Shown in pieces: positions 1 through 5,094 of a stretch of 6,696 bases of DNA. Source of the DNA: Deltaproteobacteria bacterium (GTDB lineage Bacteria > Myxococcota_A > UBA9160 > SMWR01); the NCBI GenBank assembly GCA_019313605.1, contig JAFDAW010000214.1:1-6696 (forward strand). The letters are read 5' to 3'. Each line of letters opens with the position of its first letter. Position 1 is the first letter of the stretch. Both the position numbers and the translations under genes were made by a program. Below the pieces are notes generated by a model. It made no database searches and was not told where the DNA came from. It saw only the letters and a list, made by a program, of their open reading frames with translations.

Positions 1-276
1 TACGTCATGGCACAGGGGCTTCTCTTCGATGTCCATTCCGACATACCGGTAATGATCATCCTTGGACAAGAACGGCCGATCGATGCCCCCAATTTCGAGA
101 ACATCTCCCGAACACCCTTCGAGGCTCGCATCGATTCGATTCCGCAATTCATCCTGGTACGAAGGAAATCCGAAGAAACGGGAAAATCGCCGCTCGAACG
201 ACCTGCACAGCGATCGATTCGCGGCCACGAATCGGTGCACGACAGACGTCCCTCCCTGGGCAAATGCGACACTCAT
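1..276 (-). CDS. Partial class I SAM-dependent methyltransferase-like protein (N-terminal 92 codons; runs off the left edge)
   Basis: An open frame starts with ATG at 276-274 and stays open through base 1, so only the N-terminus is visible; the preceding in-frame stop is at 312-310. After about 50 residues without recognisable motifs, but rich in Arg and Phe, comes GDVLEIGGIDRPFLSK (about residues 56-71) and then YRYVGMDIEEK (about 76-86). This spacing of a 'DVLEIG' strand and a '(Y)VGxDIE' strand is the usual motif I / motif II layout of Rossmann-fold methyltransferases: the first binds SAM and the acidic residue of the second contacts its ribose. A G-rich stretch (GGGGTGGAT) directly precedes the ATG and may act as the ribosome binding site. 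A GTG six bases upstream is an alternative start. The substrate cannot be judged from this fragment. The gene lies downstream of rsmI on the same strand but is separated by 146 bp and a strong hairpin, so it is probably its own transcription unit. Confidence 0.6.
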   Translation of the reverse strand, partial: MSVAFAQGGTSVVHRFVAANRSLCRSFERRFSRFFGFPSYQDELRNRIDASLEGCSGDVLEIGGIDRPFLSKDDHYRYVGMDIEEKPLCHDV

Positions 277-384
277 ATCCACCCCACCCCGCGCGGCCCA
301 GCCTGGACCCTAGGCGATTTTCCCTTTATCGGACGCCGGGTCATGGCCTTGAGTTGCTTTTGGCTGAAGAGCGATCAGCGGGCC
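277..384. other. Intergenic region between rsmI hairpin and the left-edge methyltransferase
   Basis: About 108 bp with no convincing coding frame on either strand. It is the only place for a promoter of the minus-strand methyltransferase-like gene. A GATAAA hexamer reads on the minus strand around position 327, but I see no matching -35 box at good spacing, so I do not call a promoter. Two adjacent copies of CAGCGGG (around 376-391) form a minor short repeat. Confidence 0.35.
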
Positions 385-416
385 AGCGGGGGCGTTGTTG
401 AAACAACACCCCCGCT
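385..416 (-). terminator. Strong GC-rich hairpin just after rsmI, putative terminator
   Basis: In the minus-strand RNA the arms are AGCGGGGG-U-GUUGUU and AACAAC-G-CCCCCGCU around a UC turn. This gives 15 consecutive pairs including one U-G wobble; on the plus strand the same position would be a C-A mismatch, so the structure suits a minus-strand transcript. It begins six bases past the rsmI stop codon (425-423). There is no clear U tract after it, so a classical intrinsic terminator is not proven. It could instead stabilise the 3' end or assist another termination route. Confidence 0.55.
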
Positions 417-422
417 ATTCAA

Positions 423-1274
423 CTATTCAACAACGTCCCCGCTCTCGCTCGGCGACTTCAGTGCCACGACGCGGGCGTAGATTTCGCGTTTGGGGAGGCC
501 GGAGGATTCTGCGAGTTGGTCGGAGATTTCGCGGGGAGACTGGCCTGCGGCGACCCGGGCGCGGATGGCGGCATCGAGTTCGTCCTCGGTAAGCACTGCA
601 GCGGTTGCGGATGCGCCTTCGACGACAAGGGTGCACTCGCCTCGCGCGCCCTCCGCGAAGCGTTCCGCGAGTTCGCTCAGAGACCCGCGGGCGAACTCCT
701 CGTGCATCTTCGTGAGCTCTCGGGCTACACAGGCCCGGCGTTCTCCGAACGCTTCCTTCAATCGCTCGAGGGTTTTGGCGATGCGGCGCGGGGATTCGAA
801 GAAGATCAAGGTGTCTCGCCGATCGTGCAGCGATTCGAGTGCGCGATCGCACTCGCCGCTGCGGCGCGGCAGAAATCCGACGAAGGTGAATGGCACCGCG
901 GGCAAACCCGATGCCGCGAGTGCGGCCAACGGCGCGGACGCCCCGGGGATTGGCACGACGCTGTGACCGGCTTCCAACGCGGCGTCGACCAGGCGATCGC
1001 CGGGATCCGAGATCAGCGGCGTTCCCGCGTCGGAAACGAGAGCGACATCCCCTCCCCCGTCGAGCACCGCGAGCACCTTCGAGACGCGCCCCGCTTCGTT
1101 GTGGGCGTGAAGCGAAACCGGCTTGGCGGGAATGTTGTGTCGATCGAGCAGCACTCGCGTGCGGCGGGTGTCCTCGGCGAGCACGAGTTCTGCCTCTTCG
1201 AGCACCTTGAGCGCGCGCAGGCTCACATCTTCGAGGTTGCCGATCGGCGTTGCAACGAGATAGAGATCACTCAC
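423..1274 (-). CDS. rsmI: 16S rRNA (cytidine(1402)-2'-O)-methyltransferase RsmI
   Basis: RsmI uses SAM to 2'-O-methylate C1402 in the decoding centre of 16S rRNA, acting on the assembled 30S subunit. The 283-residue product has the usual family length and all the family marks: VATPIGNLED (7-16), AEDTR (33-37), SDAGTPLISDPG (81-92), IPGAS (109-113), FVGFLPRR (131-138), ELTKMHEE (186-193) and GECTLVVEG (212-220). A C-terminal helical domain (about 246-272, SPREISDQLA...) follows. The fold is the tetrapyrrole-methylase type. The start is GTG, not ATG: GTG at 1274-1272 overlaps the mtnA TGA by two bases (GTGA). No strong Shine-Dalgarno precedes it, so translation is probably coupled to mtnA. The family is unambiguous. 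The gene ends next to a strong hairpin and is probably the last gene of the mtnP-apt-mtnA-rsmI unit. Confidence 0.95.
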   Translation of the reverse strand: MSDLYLVATPIGNLEDVSLRALKVLEEAELVLAEDTRRTRVLLDRHNIPAKPVSLHAHNEAGRVSKVLAVLDGGGDVALVSDAGTPLISDPGDRLVDAALEAGHSVVPIPGASAPLAALAASGLPAVPFTFVGFLPRRSGECDRALESLHDRRDTLIFFESPRRIAKTLERLKEAFGERRACVARELTKMHEEFARGSLSELAERFAEGARGECTLVVEGASATAAVLTEDELDAAIRARVAAGQSPREISDQLAESSGLPKREIYARVVALKSPSESGDVVE

Positions 1275-2383
1275 GATTTCGCCGCTTGGCCCGCCTGCTC
1301 CGGGTAGAGGCCGGCGAGCCCAGCGCTCGAAGCCTCACACACACCGCGCTCGGTGATCAAGCCGGTCACCAATCGCGCGGGGGTTACGTCGAAGGCCGGA
1401 TTCGCAACGGGGCTCGACGCCGGCAAGACCGCGACTTCGACGATGTCGCCACCCGCGGTGCGGCCGCGCACGCGGCTCAACTCGGTACCGTCGCGCTCCT
1501 CGATCGGGATTTCGGCGATTCCATCGGTGAGCGTCCAATCGATCGTCGATGCGGGAAGCGCAGCGTAGAACGGGACGGCATTGTCGCGCGCGGCGAGCGC
1601 CTTCAGATAGGTGCCGATCTTGTTGCAGACATCTCCGGTCGAAGTCGTCCGGTCGGAACCCGTGATGCACAGATCCACCTTGCCGCGCTGCATCAGGTGA
1701 CCGCCCGCGTTATCGGCAATCACGGTATGGGGTACGCCGTGCTGGCCGAGTTCCCAGGCCGTGAGGCTCGCTCCCTGATTCCGCGGACGCGTCTCGTCGA
1801 CCCAGACGTGAATCGGGATTCCCCGATCGTGGGCGAGATAGACGGGTGCGAGCGCCGTCCCCCAATCGACGGTCGCGAGCCAACCGGCATTGCAGTGGGT
1901 CAGGACGTTCAGCGGATCCCGATCGGATCGCCTCTCGCGCAGGGCCTCGATCAAGCGCAAACCGTGCTCGCCGATCGCCCGGCAATTTTCGACGTCCTCG
2001 TCGCAGATTTCGGCGGCGCGCGCGTAGGCGCGCTCTTCACGCCCAGCAGGCGGAACGTCGCGCAGTGCAGCGCGCATTTCATCGAGCGCCCAGCGCAGAT
2101 TGACGGCGGTCGGCCGCGTCGCGAGCAGCGCTTCGATGGCGCGCTGCAACGAGGCGTCCGAAGACTCCTCGCGCATCTGGAGCGCGACCCCGTAGGCAGC
2201 GGTCGCACCGATCAACGGCGCACCGCGAACCTGCATCGAGCCGATCGCTTCGGCGGCATCGGAAAGGCTGCGCAGCTCGCGCGTGACGAAGCGGTGGGGA
2301 AGAAGTGTCTGATCGACGATCTCGACGCTGCGGCCGTCGGCGGCAACCTGGATGCTGCGGCGAACGACACCGTCGACCTTCAT
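1271..2383 (-). CDS. mtnA: S-methyl-5-thioribose-1-phosphate isomerase MtnA
   Basis: MtnA converts 5-methylthioribose-1-phosphate to methylthioribulose-1-phosphate in methionine salvage. It belongs to the family related to eIF2B alpha subunits. With the ATG at 2383-2381 the protein has 370 residues, starting MKVDGVVRRSIQ. Family signatures are IVDQTLLPH (22-30), RGAPLIGATAAYG (53-65), THCNAGWLATVDWGTALAP (162-180), the WVDETRPRNQGASLTAWEL block (about 194-212) and CITGSDRTTSTGDVCNKIGTY (239-259). The expected catalytic Cys (C164) and Asp (D244) are both present. The frame stays open 33 codons further up to 2482, but that part overlaps apt and has no family similarity, so I use the internal ATG. 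It lies 31 bp after apt, preceded by a G-rich stretch (GGGGTGGG). Its TGA overlaps the rsmI GTG. MtnP makes its substrate. The later enzymes of the classical pathway (MtnB, MtnC, MtnD and so on) are not in this window. Confidence 0.94.
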   Translation of the reverse strand: MKVDGVVRRSIQVAADGRSVEIVDQTLLPHRFVTRELRSLSDAAEAIGSMQVRGAPLIGATAAYGVALQMREESSDASLQRAIEALLATRPTAVNLRWALDEMRAALRDVPPAGREERAYARAAEICDEDVENCRAIGEHGLRLIEALRERRSDRDPLNVLTHCNAGWLATVDWGTALAPVYLAHDRGIPIHVWVDETRPRNQGASLTAWELGQHGVPHTVIADNAGGHLMQRGKVDLCITGSDRTTSTGDVCNKIGTYLKALAARDNAVPFYAALPASTIDWTLTDGIAEIPIEERDGTELSRVRGRTAGGDIVEVAVLPASSPVANPAFDVTPARLVTGLITERGVCEASSAGLAGLYPEQAGQAAKS

Positions 2384-2414
2384 CGATCCCACCCCGGCAC
2401 CCGGATCGGGCGCC

Positions 2415-2942
2415 TCACTCCCCCTCGAAGGAACAGATCGACAGTATCCGGCGACCGTTGCCCTCGACCCGGCTGCGGCCACCGAGATCCGGCAACTCGA
2501 TCACGAACGCACAGGCTTCGACCGTGCCTCCGACCCGCTCGATGACCCGGATCGCAGCCGCCGCAGTCCCCCCGGTTGCGATCAGGTCGTCGACCAGCAG
2601 CACCCGCTCGCCCGCCTGGATCGCGTCTCGGTGTACCTCGACGCGATCGGTGCCGTATTCGAGTTCGTAGTCTTCACCCACGGTTTCCCACGGCAGCTTG
2701 CCGGGCTTGCGAATCGGCACGAATCCGACATCGAGCTGCAGCGCGACCGCGAGCCCAAAGATGAAGCCGCGCGCCTCGACGCCCGCGACCTTCTGGATCT
2801 GATCGCCGCTAAAGGGCTCCGCGAGCTGCGTAACCGCCGAGCGAATTCCGGCGGGATCGAGCAGCAGCGTCGTGATGTCGCGAAACTGGATGCCGGGCTT
2901 GGGATGGTCGGGAATCGTCCGAATCAGGCCTTTGATGTCCAT
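2415..2942 (-). CDS. apt: Adenine phosphoribosyltransferase Apt
   Basis: Apt makes AMP from adenine and PRPP in the cytoplasm (purine salvage). The product has 175 residues, standard for the family. It opens with the typical IRTIPDHPKPGIQFRDITTLL segment (about 7-27) and continues with GVEARGFIFG (54-63), RKPGKLPW (78-85) and the PRPP-binding signature VLLVDDLIATGGTA (114-127), which has the paired aspartates. The ATG at 2942-2940 is preceded by GAGGCGG at 2955-2949, a usable though not perfect Shine-Dalgarno. It sits 108 bp downstream of mtnP and 31 bp upstream of mtnA on the same strand. That placement fits recycling of the adenine released by MTA phosphorylase, so the three are probably co-expressed. 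The frame shows no anomaly. Confidence 0.96.
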   Translation of the reverse strand: MDIKGLIRTIPDHPKPGIQFRDITTLLLDPAGIRSAVTQLAEPFSGDQIQKVAGVEARGFIFGLAVALQLDVGFVPIRKPGKLPWETVGEDYELEYGTDRVEVHRDAIQAGERVLLVDDLIATGGTAAAAIRVIERVGGTVEACAFVIELPDLGGRSRVEGNGRRILSICSFEGE

Positions 2943-2963
2943 CGAATGCCGCCTCGCGCTGGA

Positions 2964-2979
2964 TGCGGTGCGAACCGCA
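2964..2979 (-). other. Small hairpin in the apt leader
   Basis: A perfect 6-bp inverted repeat TGCGGT / ACCGCA encloses four bases (TCGC on the minus strand). It ends eight bases upstream of the apt Shine-Dalgarno. Nothing in the sequence shows a regulatory role. In GC-rich DNA a stem of this size can occur by chance. Confidence 0.2.
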
Positions 2980-3014
2980 CGGAATGAATGAGCCCTCTGC
3001 CCGGGATTTCGCTA

Positions 3015-3028
3015 CCGCCCTCGGGCGG
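3015..3028 (-). other. GC-rich palindrome downstream of mtnP
   Basis: CCGCCC and GGGCGG form a near-continuous inverted repeat 22 bp past the mtnP stop codon, in the 108-bp gap before apt. No T tract follows on the minus strand, so it is a weak candidate for a partial terminator or a processing/stability hairpin between the first and second genes of the cluster. Confidence 0.25.
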
Positions 3029-3050
3029 ATCCGCAGGTCCGGGATTGATT

Positions 3051-3932
3051 CTACAGAATGCGGCCGGCCACTGCGTCGAGCCGATGGGCGACCTCCGGCG
3101 CTCGCGCCTCGGGCGGGGTAATCACAGCCGCGTCCAGCGCCCGATCGCAACCCTCCGCGCACGGGACCGGCCGACCGTCGAGCGTCGACGCCACAGCGGC
3201 CACGAGCGAGCGGCCCCGATCCGCATTGTCGTTGAGAACCCGCACGATATCGCCCACCTCTACGGCATCGCAGTCGTCCTTCCAGCAGTCGTAGTCGGTG
3301 ACCATCGCGACGGTCGCGTAACAGATTTCTGCCTCTCGAGCGAGCTTGGCTTCGGGCATGTTCGTCATGCCGATGACGTCGCAATTCCAACTGCGGTAGA
3401 GATCCGACTCCGCGCGACTCGAAAACTGCGGGCCTTCCATCGCGAGGTAGGTCCCCCCTCGGACGATCGGATTTCCGAGCGATCGCGCCGCAGACTCGAG
3501 CGCATCTCCGAGGCGCGCACACACCGGGCGCGCCATCGAGACGTGCGCGACCAATCCGGTTCCGAAGAACGTCTTGCCCCGAGCAAAGGTGCGGTCGACG
3601 AACTGGTCGACGAGCACGAACGTGCCCGGAGTCAATTCTTCGCGCAGCGACCCACACGCGCCAATCGAAATCAGATCCGTCACGCCGACGCGTTTGAGCG
3701 CATCGATATTCGCGAGGTAGTTGATCTCGGACGGAGGGATCCGGTGTCCGCGGCCGTGGCGAGGCAGAAACGCGTACCGCACCCCCGCGAGGTGGCCGAT
3801 CAGGATTTCGTCACTCGGCTCACCGAATGGAGACGCCACTTTCTCCCAGCGCGCATCCTTCAGGCCGTCGAGTTCGTAGACACCGGATCCACCGAGGACA
3901 CCGATCGTAGAAGGCGGGGCGGTTTTGCTCAT
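3051..3932 (-). CDS. mtnP: S-methyl-5'-thioadenosine phosphorylase (MTA phosphorylase)
   Basis: The enzyme cleaves 5'-methylthioadenosine with phosphate to adenine and methylthioribose-1-phosphate, clearing a by-product of polyamine and related SAM-consuming pathways. From the ATG at 3932-3930 the product has 293 residues. Motifs of the PNP/MTAP family are IGVLGGSGVYEL (10-21), PFGEPSD (35-41), RHGRGH (58-63), ACGSLREEL (91-100), EGPQFSSRAE (166-175), GMTNMPEAKLAREA (188-201) and TDYDCWK (212-218). The two aspartates in TDYD are the residues that, in MTA phosphorylases, recognise a 6-aminopurine, which favours MTA over inosine or guanosine. The NMT of the human enzyme is GMT here, as in PNP-like members. 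Some activity on other nucleosides cannot be excluded. The frame is open 17 codons further up to 3983, but the chosen ATG has the purine-rich GAGGAGAGG directly upstream and starts where family similarity begins. It is divergent from yraN and heads the cluster with apt and mtnA. Confidence 0.93.
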   Translation of the reverse strand: MSKTAPPSTIGVLGGSGVYELDGLKDARWEKVASPFGEPSDEILIGHLAGVRYAFLPRHGRGHRIPPSEINYLANIDALKRVGVTDLISIGACGSLREELTPGTFVLVDQFVDRTFARGKTFFGTGLVAHVSMARPVCARLGDALESAARSLGNPIVRGGTYLAMEGPQFSSRAESDLYRSWNCDVIGMTNMPEAKLAREAEICYATVAMVTDYDCWKDDCDAVEVGDIVRVLNDNADRGRSLVAAVASTLDGRPVPCAEGCDRALDAAVITPPEARAPEVAHRLDAVAGRIL

Positions 3933-3941
3933 CCTCTCCTC
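3933..3941 (-). promoter_or_regulatory. Shine-Dalgarno that decides the mtnP start
   Basis: GAGGAGAGG directly precedes the ATG at 3932-3930; the AGGAG core ends three bases before it. This close match argues for this ATG over the upstream in-frame start at 3983. Confidence 0.6.
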
Positions 3942-3981
3942 GCATTTGCTGCGGCCCGATTCGCTGGGCGCTAGGCTGGCC

Positions 3982-3999
3982 ATCCCCGGTCCCGGGGAT
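3982..3999. other. Perfect 8+8 palindrome in the yraN-mtnP divergent intergenic region
   Basis: ATCCCCGG and CCGGGGAT are separated by two bases (TC) and end four bases before the yraN ATG. The 3' arm contains GGGGAT, the only Shine-Dalgarno-like sequence for yraN, so a folded leader would hide it. As DNA the site has the two-fold symmetry of an operator and lies between two divergent genes. Either role is inference. Confidence 0.35.
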
Positions 4000-4003
4000 T
4001 CCC

Positions 4004-4399
4004 ATGTCCGAAACAGACCACACGCGGCGACGCAGTCGAAACGAACTCGGTGCAGAAGGCGAGCGTCGCGCCGCCGACCATCTGGCGGCGCGAGGTTATC
4101 GCATCGTCGGTCGCAACGTCCGGGCCGGGGGGGTCGAGATGGACTTGATCGTCCGGCGCGGCCGACTCGTCGTTTTCGTGGAGGTCAAGACCCGGCGCGC
4201 GGGCGGCCCGGGGTGTGGCGAAGACGCCGTGGACGCGCGCAAGCAGCTGCGGCTGGTGCGAGGCGCAGCGGCCTGGATTCACGAACAACCGCGTCCGACC
4301 CATCGGGTGCGCTTCGACGTGATCGTTTGCGAGTGCAGTCGGGACGAACGAGATTGGAGGCTTCGCCACCTCGAAGCCGCGTTCGACGCAAATGCCTGA
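4004..4399 (+). CDS. yraN: UPF0102 family protein YraN (PD-(D/E)XK nuclease-like)
   Basis: A 131-residue member of the YraN/UPF0102 family, whose fold resembles Holliday-junction resolvases and restriction endonucleases; its cellular role is not firmly known. The family pattern is complete: NELGAEGERRAADHL (13-27), GYRIVGRNVRA (31-41), VEMDLIVRRG (44-53, equivalent to the usual GEIDLI), VVFVEVKTRR (56-65), RFDVIVCE (103-110) and a C-terminal LRHLEAAFDA (120-129). The nuclease-like acidic and Lys positions (E20, D47, E60, K62) are conserved. One small deviation is Val in place of the common Gly before the Glu of the E-x-D motif. The ATG at 4004 has only a weak GGGGA Shine-Dalgarno, inside a palindrome. 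In many bacteria yraN follows rplS and rnhB on the same strand. Here it faces rplS head-on and no rnhB lies between them, so the usual neighbourhood has been rearranged. Confidence 0.9.
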   Translation: MSETDHTRRRSRNELGAEGERRAADHLAARGYRIVGRNVRAGGVEMDLIVRRGRLVVFVEVKTRRAGGPGCGEDAVDARKQLRLVRGAAAWIHEQPRPTHRVRFDVIVCECSRDERDWRLRHLEAAFDANA

Positions 4400-4437
4400 G
4401 GGTGTGCTGGCCGTTCGCGGGAAAGCGAGCTCAAACG
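4400..4437. other. Spacer between yraN and the 55-bp repeat array, with a possible hairpin
   Basis: Just after the yraN stop, GCCGTT (4410-4415) can pair with AACGGC (4434-4439), and CGC (4416-4418) with GCG (4425-4427) inside it. This gives an imperfect stem whose last three bases are the first bases of the repeat array. No T tract follows on the plus strand. Confidence 0.25.
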
Positions 4438-4719
4438 GCTAGCTGGTGAATCCTGCGGATTCACTTTGCTGCGCGGGAACCTGACAGTCCCTGCTAGCGG
4501 GTGAATCCTGCGGATTCACTTTGCTGCACAAGGACCTGACGGTCCCTGCTAGCTGGTGAATCCTGCGGATTCACTTTGCTGCACAAGGACCTGACGGTCC
4601 CTGCTAGCTGGTGAATCCTGCGGATTCACTTTGCTGCACGAGGACCTGACGGTCCCTGCTAGCTGGTGAATCCTGCGGATTCACTTTGCTGCACGAGGAC
4701 CTGACGGTCCTCGCTAGCT
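4438..4719. repeat. Five tandem 55-bp repeats, each with two inverted repeats, between convergent genes
   Basis: Unit starts are 4438, 4493, 4548, 4603 and 4658, each exactly 55 bp apart. The first seven bases of a sixth unit (GCTAGCT) follow at 4713-4719. Every unit starts with the palindrome GCTAGC. It then has the perfect inverted repeat GTGAATCC-tgc-GGATTCAC (unit positions 9-27) and, in units 2-5, a second one, GGACC-tgac-GGTCC (40-53). Units 2, 3 and 4 differ from each other by one or two bases. Unit 1 is the most diverged, mainly in the second hairpin. Unit 5 differs at its right end. The first hairpin is identical in all five copies. The unit length is not a multiple of three and no credible gene lies here. 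The array fills the gap between the 3' ends of yraN and rplS and includes the rplS stop codon. It may be a REP/BIME-like hairpin element or a bidirectional termination region; its family is unknown to me. Confidence 0.93.
4694..4713 (-). terminator. Extended 8-bp hairpin abutting the rplS stop codon
   Basis: In the last repeat unit the second inverted repeat becomes a perfect CGAGGACC / GGTCCTCG stem with a 4-base loop (GTCA on the minus strand), against 5 bp in units 2-4. It starts at the base immediately after the rplS TAG (4716-4714). The position suits termination or 3'-end protection of the minus-strand operon mRNA. There is no U tract, so intrinsic termination is unproven. Confidence 0.4.
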
Positions 4720-5094
4720 CTCGGTCTTCTCGGATTCCTCGGTTGCTTCGGCGGTGGCCTCGGGAGCGGTCTCCTCGGCGACGACTTCCTCCATCTCCGC
4801 AGCCTCCGCAGCGGTCCCGGGCTCGACAACCACGGGCGGAGTGTTCTTGGCGTCAGCAGCTTCCTCGGAAATCAAACTGCTCAAGTCGCGAACCTTCGAG
4901 CGCAGGCGAGCCTTCTTGCCCTTCAGTTCGCGGAGATAGTAAATGCGCGAGCGGCGGACGTGGCCGCGCTGCTTGATCTCGAGCTTTGCAATGGTCGGAG
5001 ACTCGGTGGCAAAGACGCGCTCGACGCCGACACCGTACGAAAGCTTGCGAACCGTAAAGGTCGCCGAAGGTCCGCCCTTCTTCCGACGCAGCAC
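4714..5094 (-). CDS. rplS: Ribosomal protein bL19, reading frame for the conserved body and C-terminus (N-terminus disrupted)
   Basis: bL19 sits at the 30S-50S interface of the large subunit. The frame from a GTG at 5094 encodes 126 residues with clear bL19 core motifs: FTVRKLSYGVGVERVF (13-28), ESPTIAKLEIKQRGHVRRSR (31-50) and IYYLRELKGKKARL (51-64). The codons just upstream in this frame read VEG, completing the family's 'FEGVV' motif, so this GTG is an internal Val codon and not a real start. About 43 family residues normally precede this point, and the frame has no usable start codon further up. An ATG with a good Shine-Dalgarno lies at 5159-5157 in another frame (see the separate entry). 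From about residue 70 a tail of about 55 residues, rich in Ala and Glu, extends past the usual bL19 end and runs to the TAG at 4716-4714, which lies in the first bases of the repeat array. Either the gene carries an internal deletion with frameshift or the sequence has an error. Confidence 0.8.
   Translation of the reverse strand: MLRRKKGGPSATFTVRKLSYGVGVERVFATESPTIAKLEIKQRGHVRRSRIYYLRELKGKKARLRSKVRDLSSLISEEAADAKNTPPVVVEPGTAAEAAEMEEVVAEETAPEATAEATEESEKTES

Noticed and set aside
7..480. Long plus-strand open frame at the left end
   Set aside because: No recognisable motif, low-quality composition, and it is antisense to the methyltransferase-like fragment and to the end of rsmI, both of which have real family motifs.
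1250..2545. 431-codon plus-strand open frame across mtnA
   Set aside because: It is the antisense shadow of mtnA in GC-rich DNA. The product has no family motif, while the minus strand encodes a complete MtnA.
2809..3657. 282-codon minus-strand open frame overlapping mtnP and apt in another frame
   Set aside because: The Arg-rich composition is typical of an out-of-frame reading of GC-rich genes. The mtnP and apt frames carry the conserved motifs.
2988..3974. 328-codon plus-strand open frame antisense to mtnP
   Set aside because: No domain signature; explained by high GC and the coding strand beneath it.
4275..4282. GGATTCAC inside yraN matching half of the repeat hairpin
   Set aside because: A single 8-bp half-site encoding Trp-Ile-His in a conserved gene, without the paired arm; most likely chance.
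4438..4719. CRISPR array interpretation of the 55-bp repeats
   Set aside because: The whole 55-bp unit is repeated, so there are no unique spacers, and no cas gene lies nearby.
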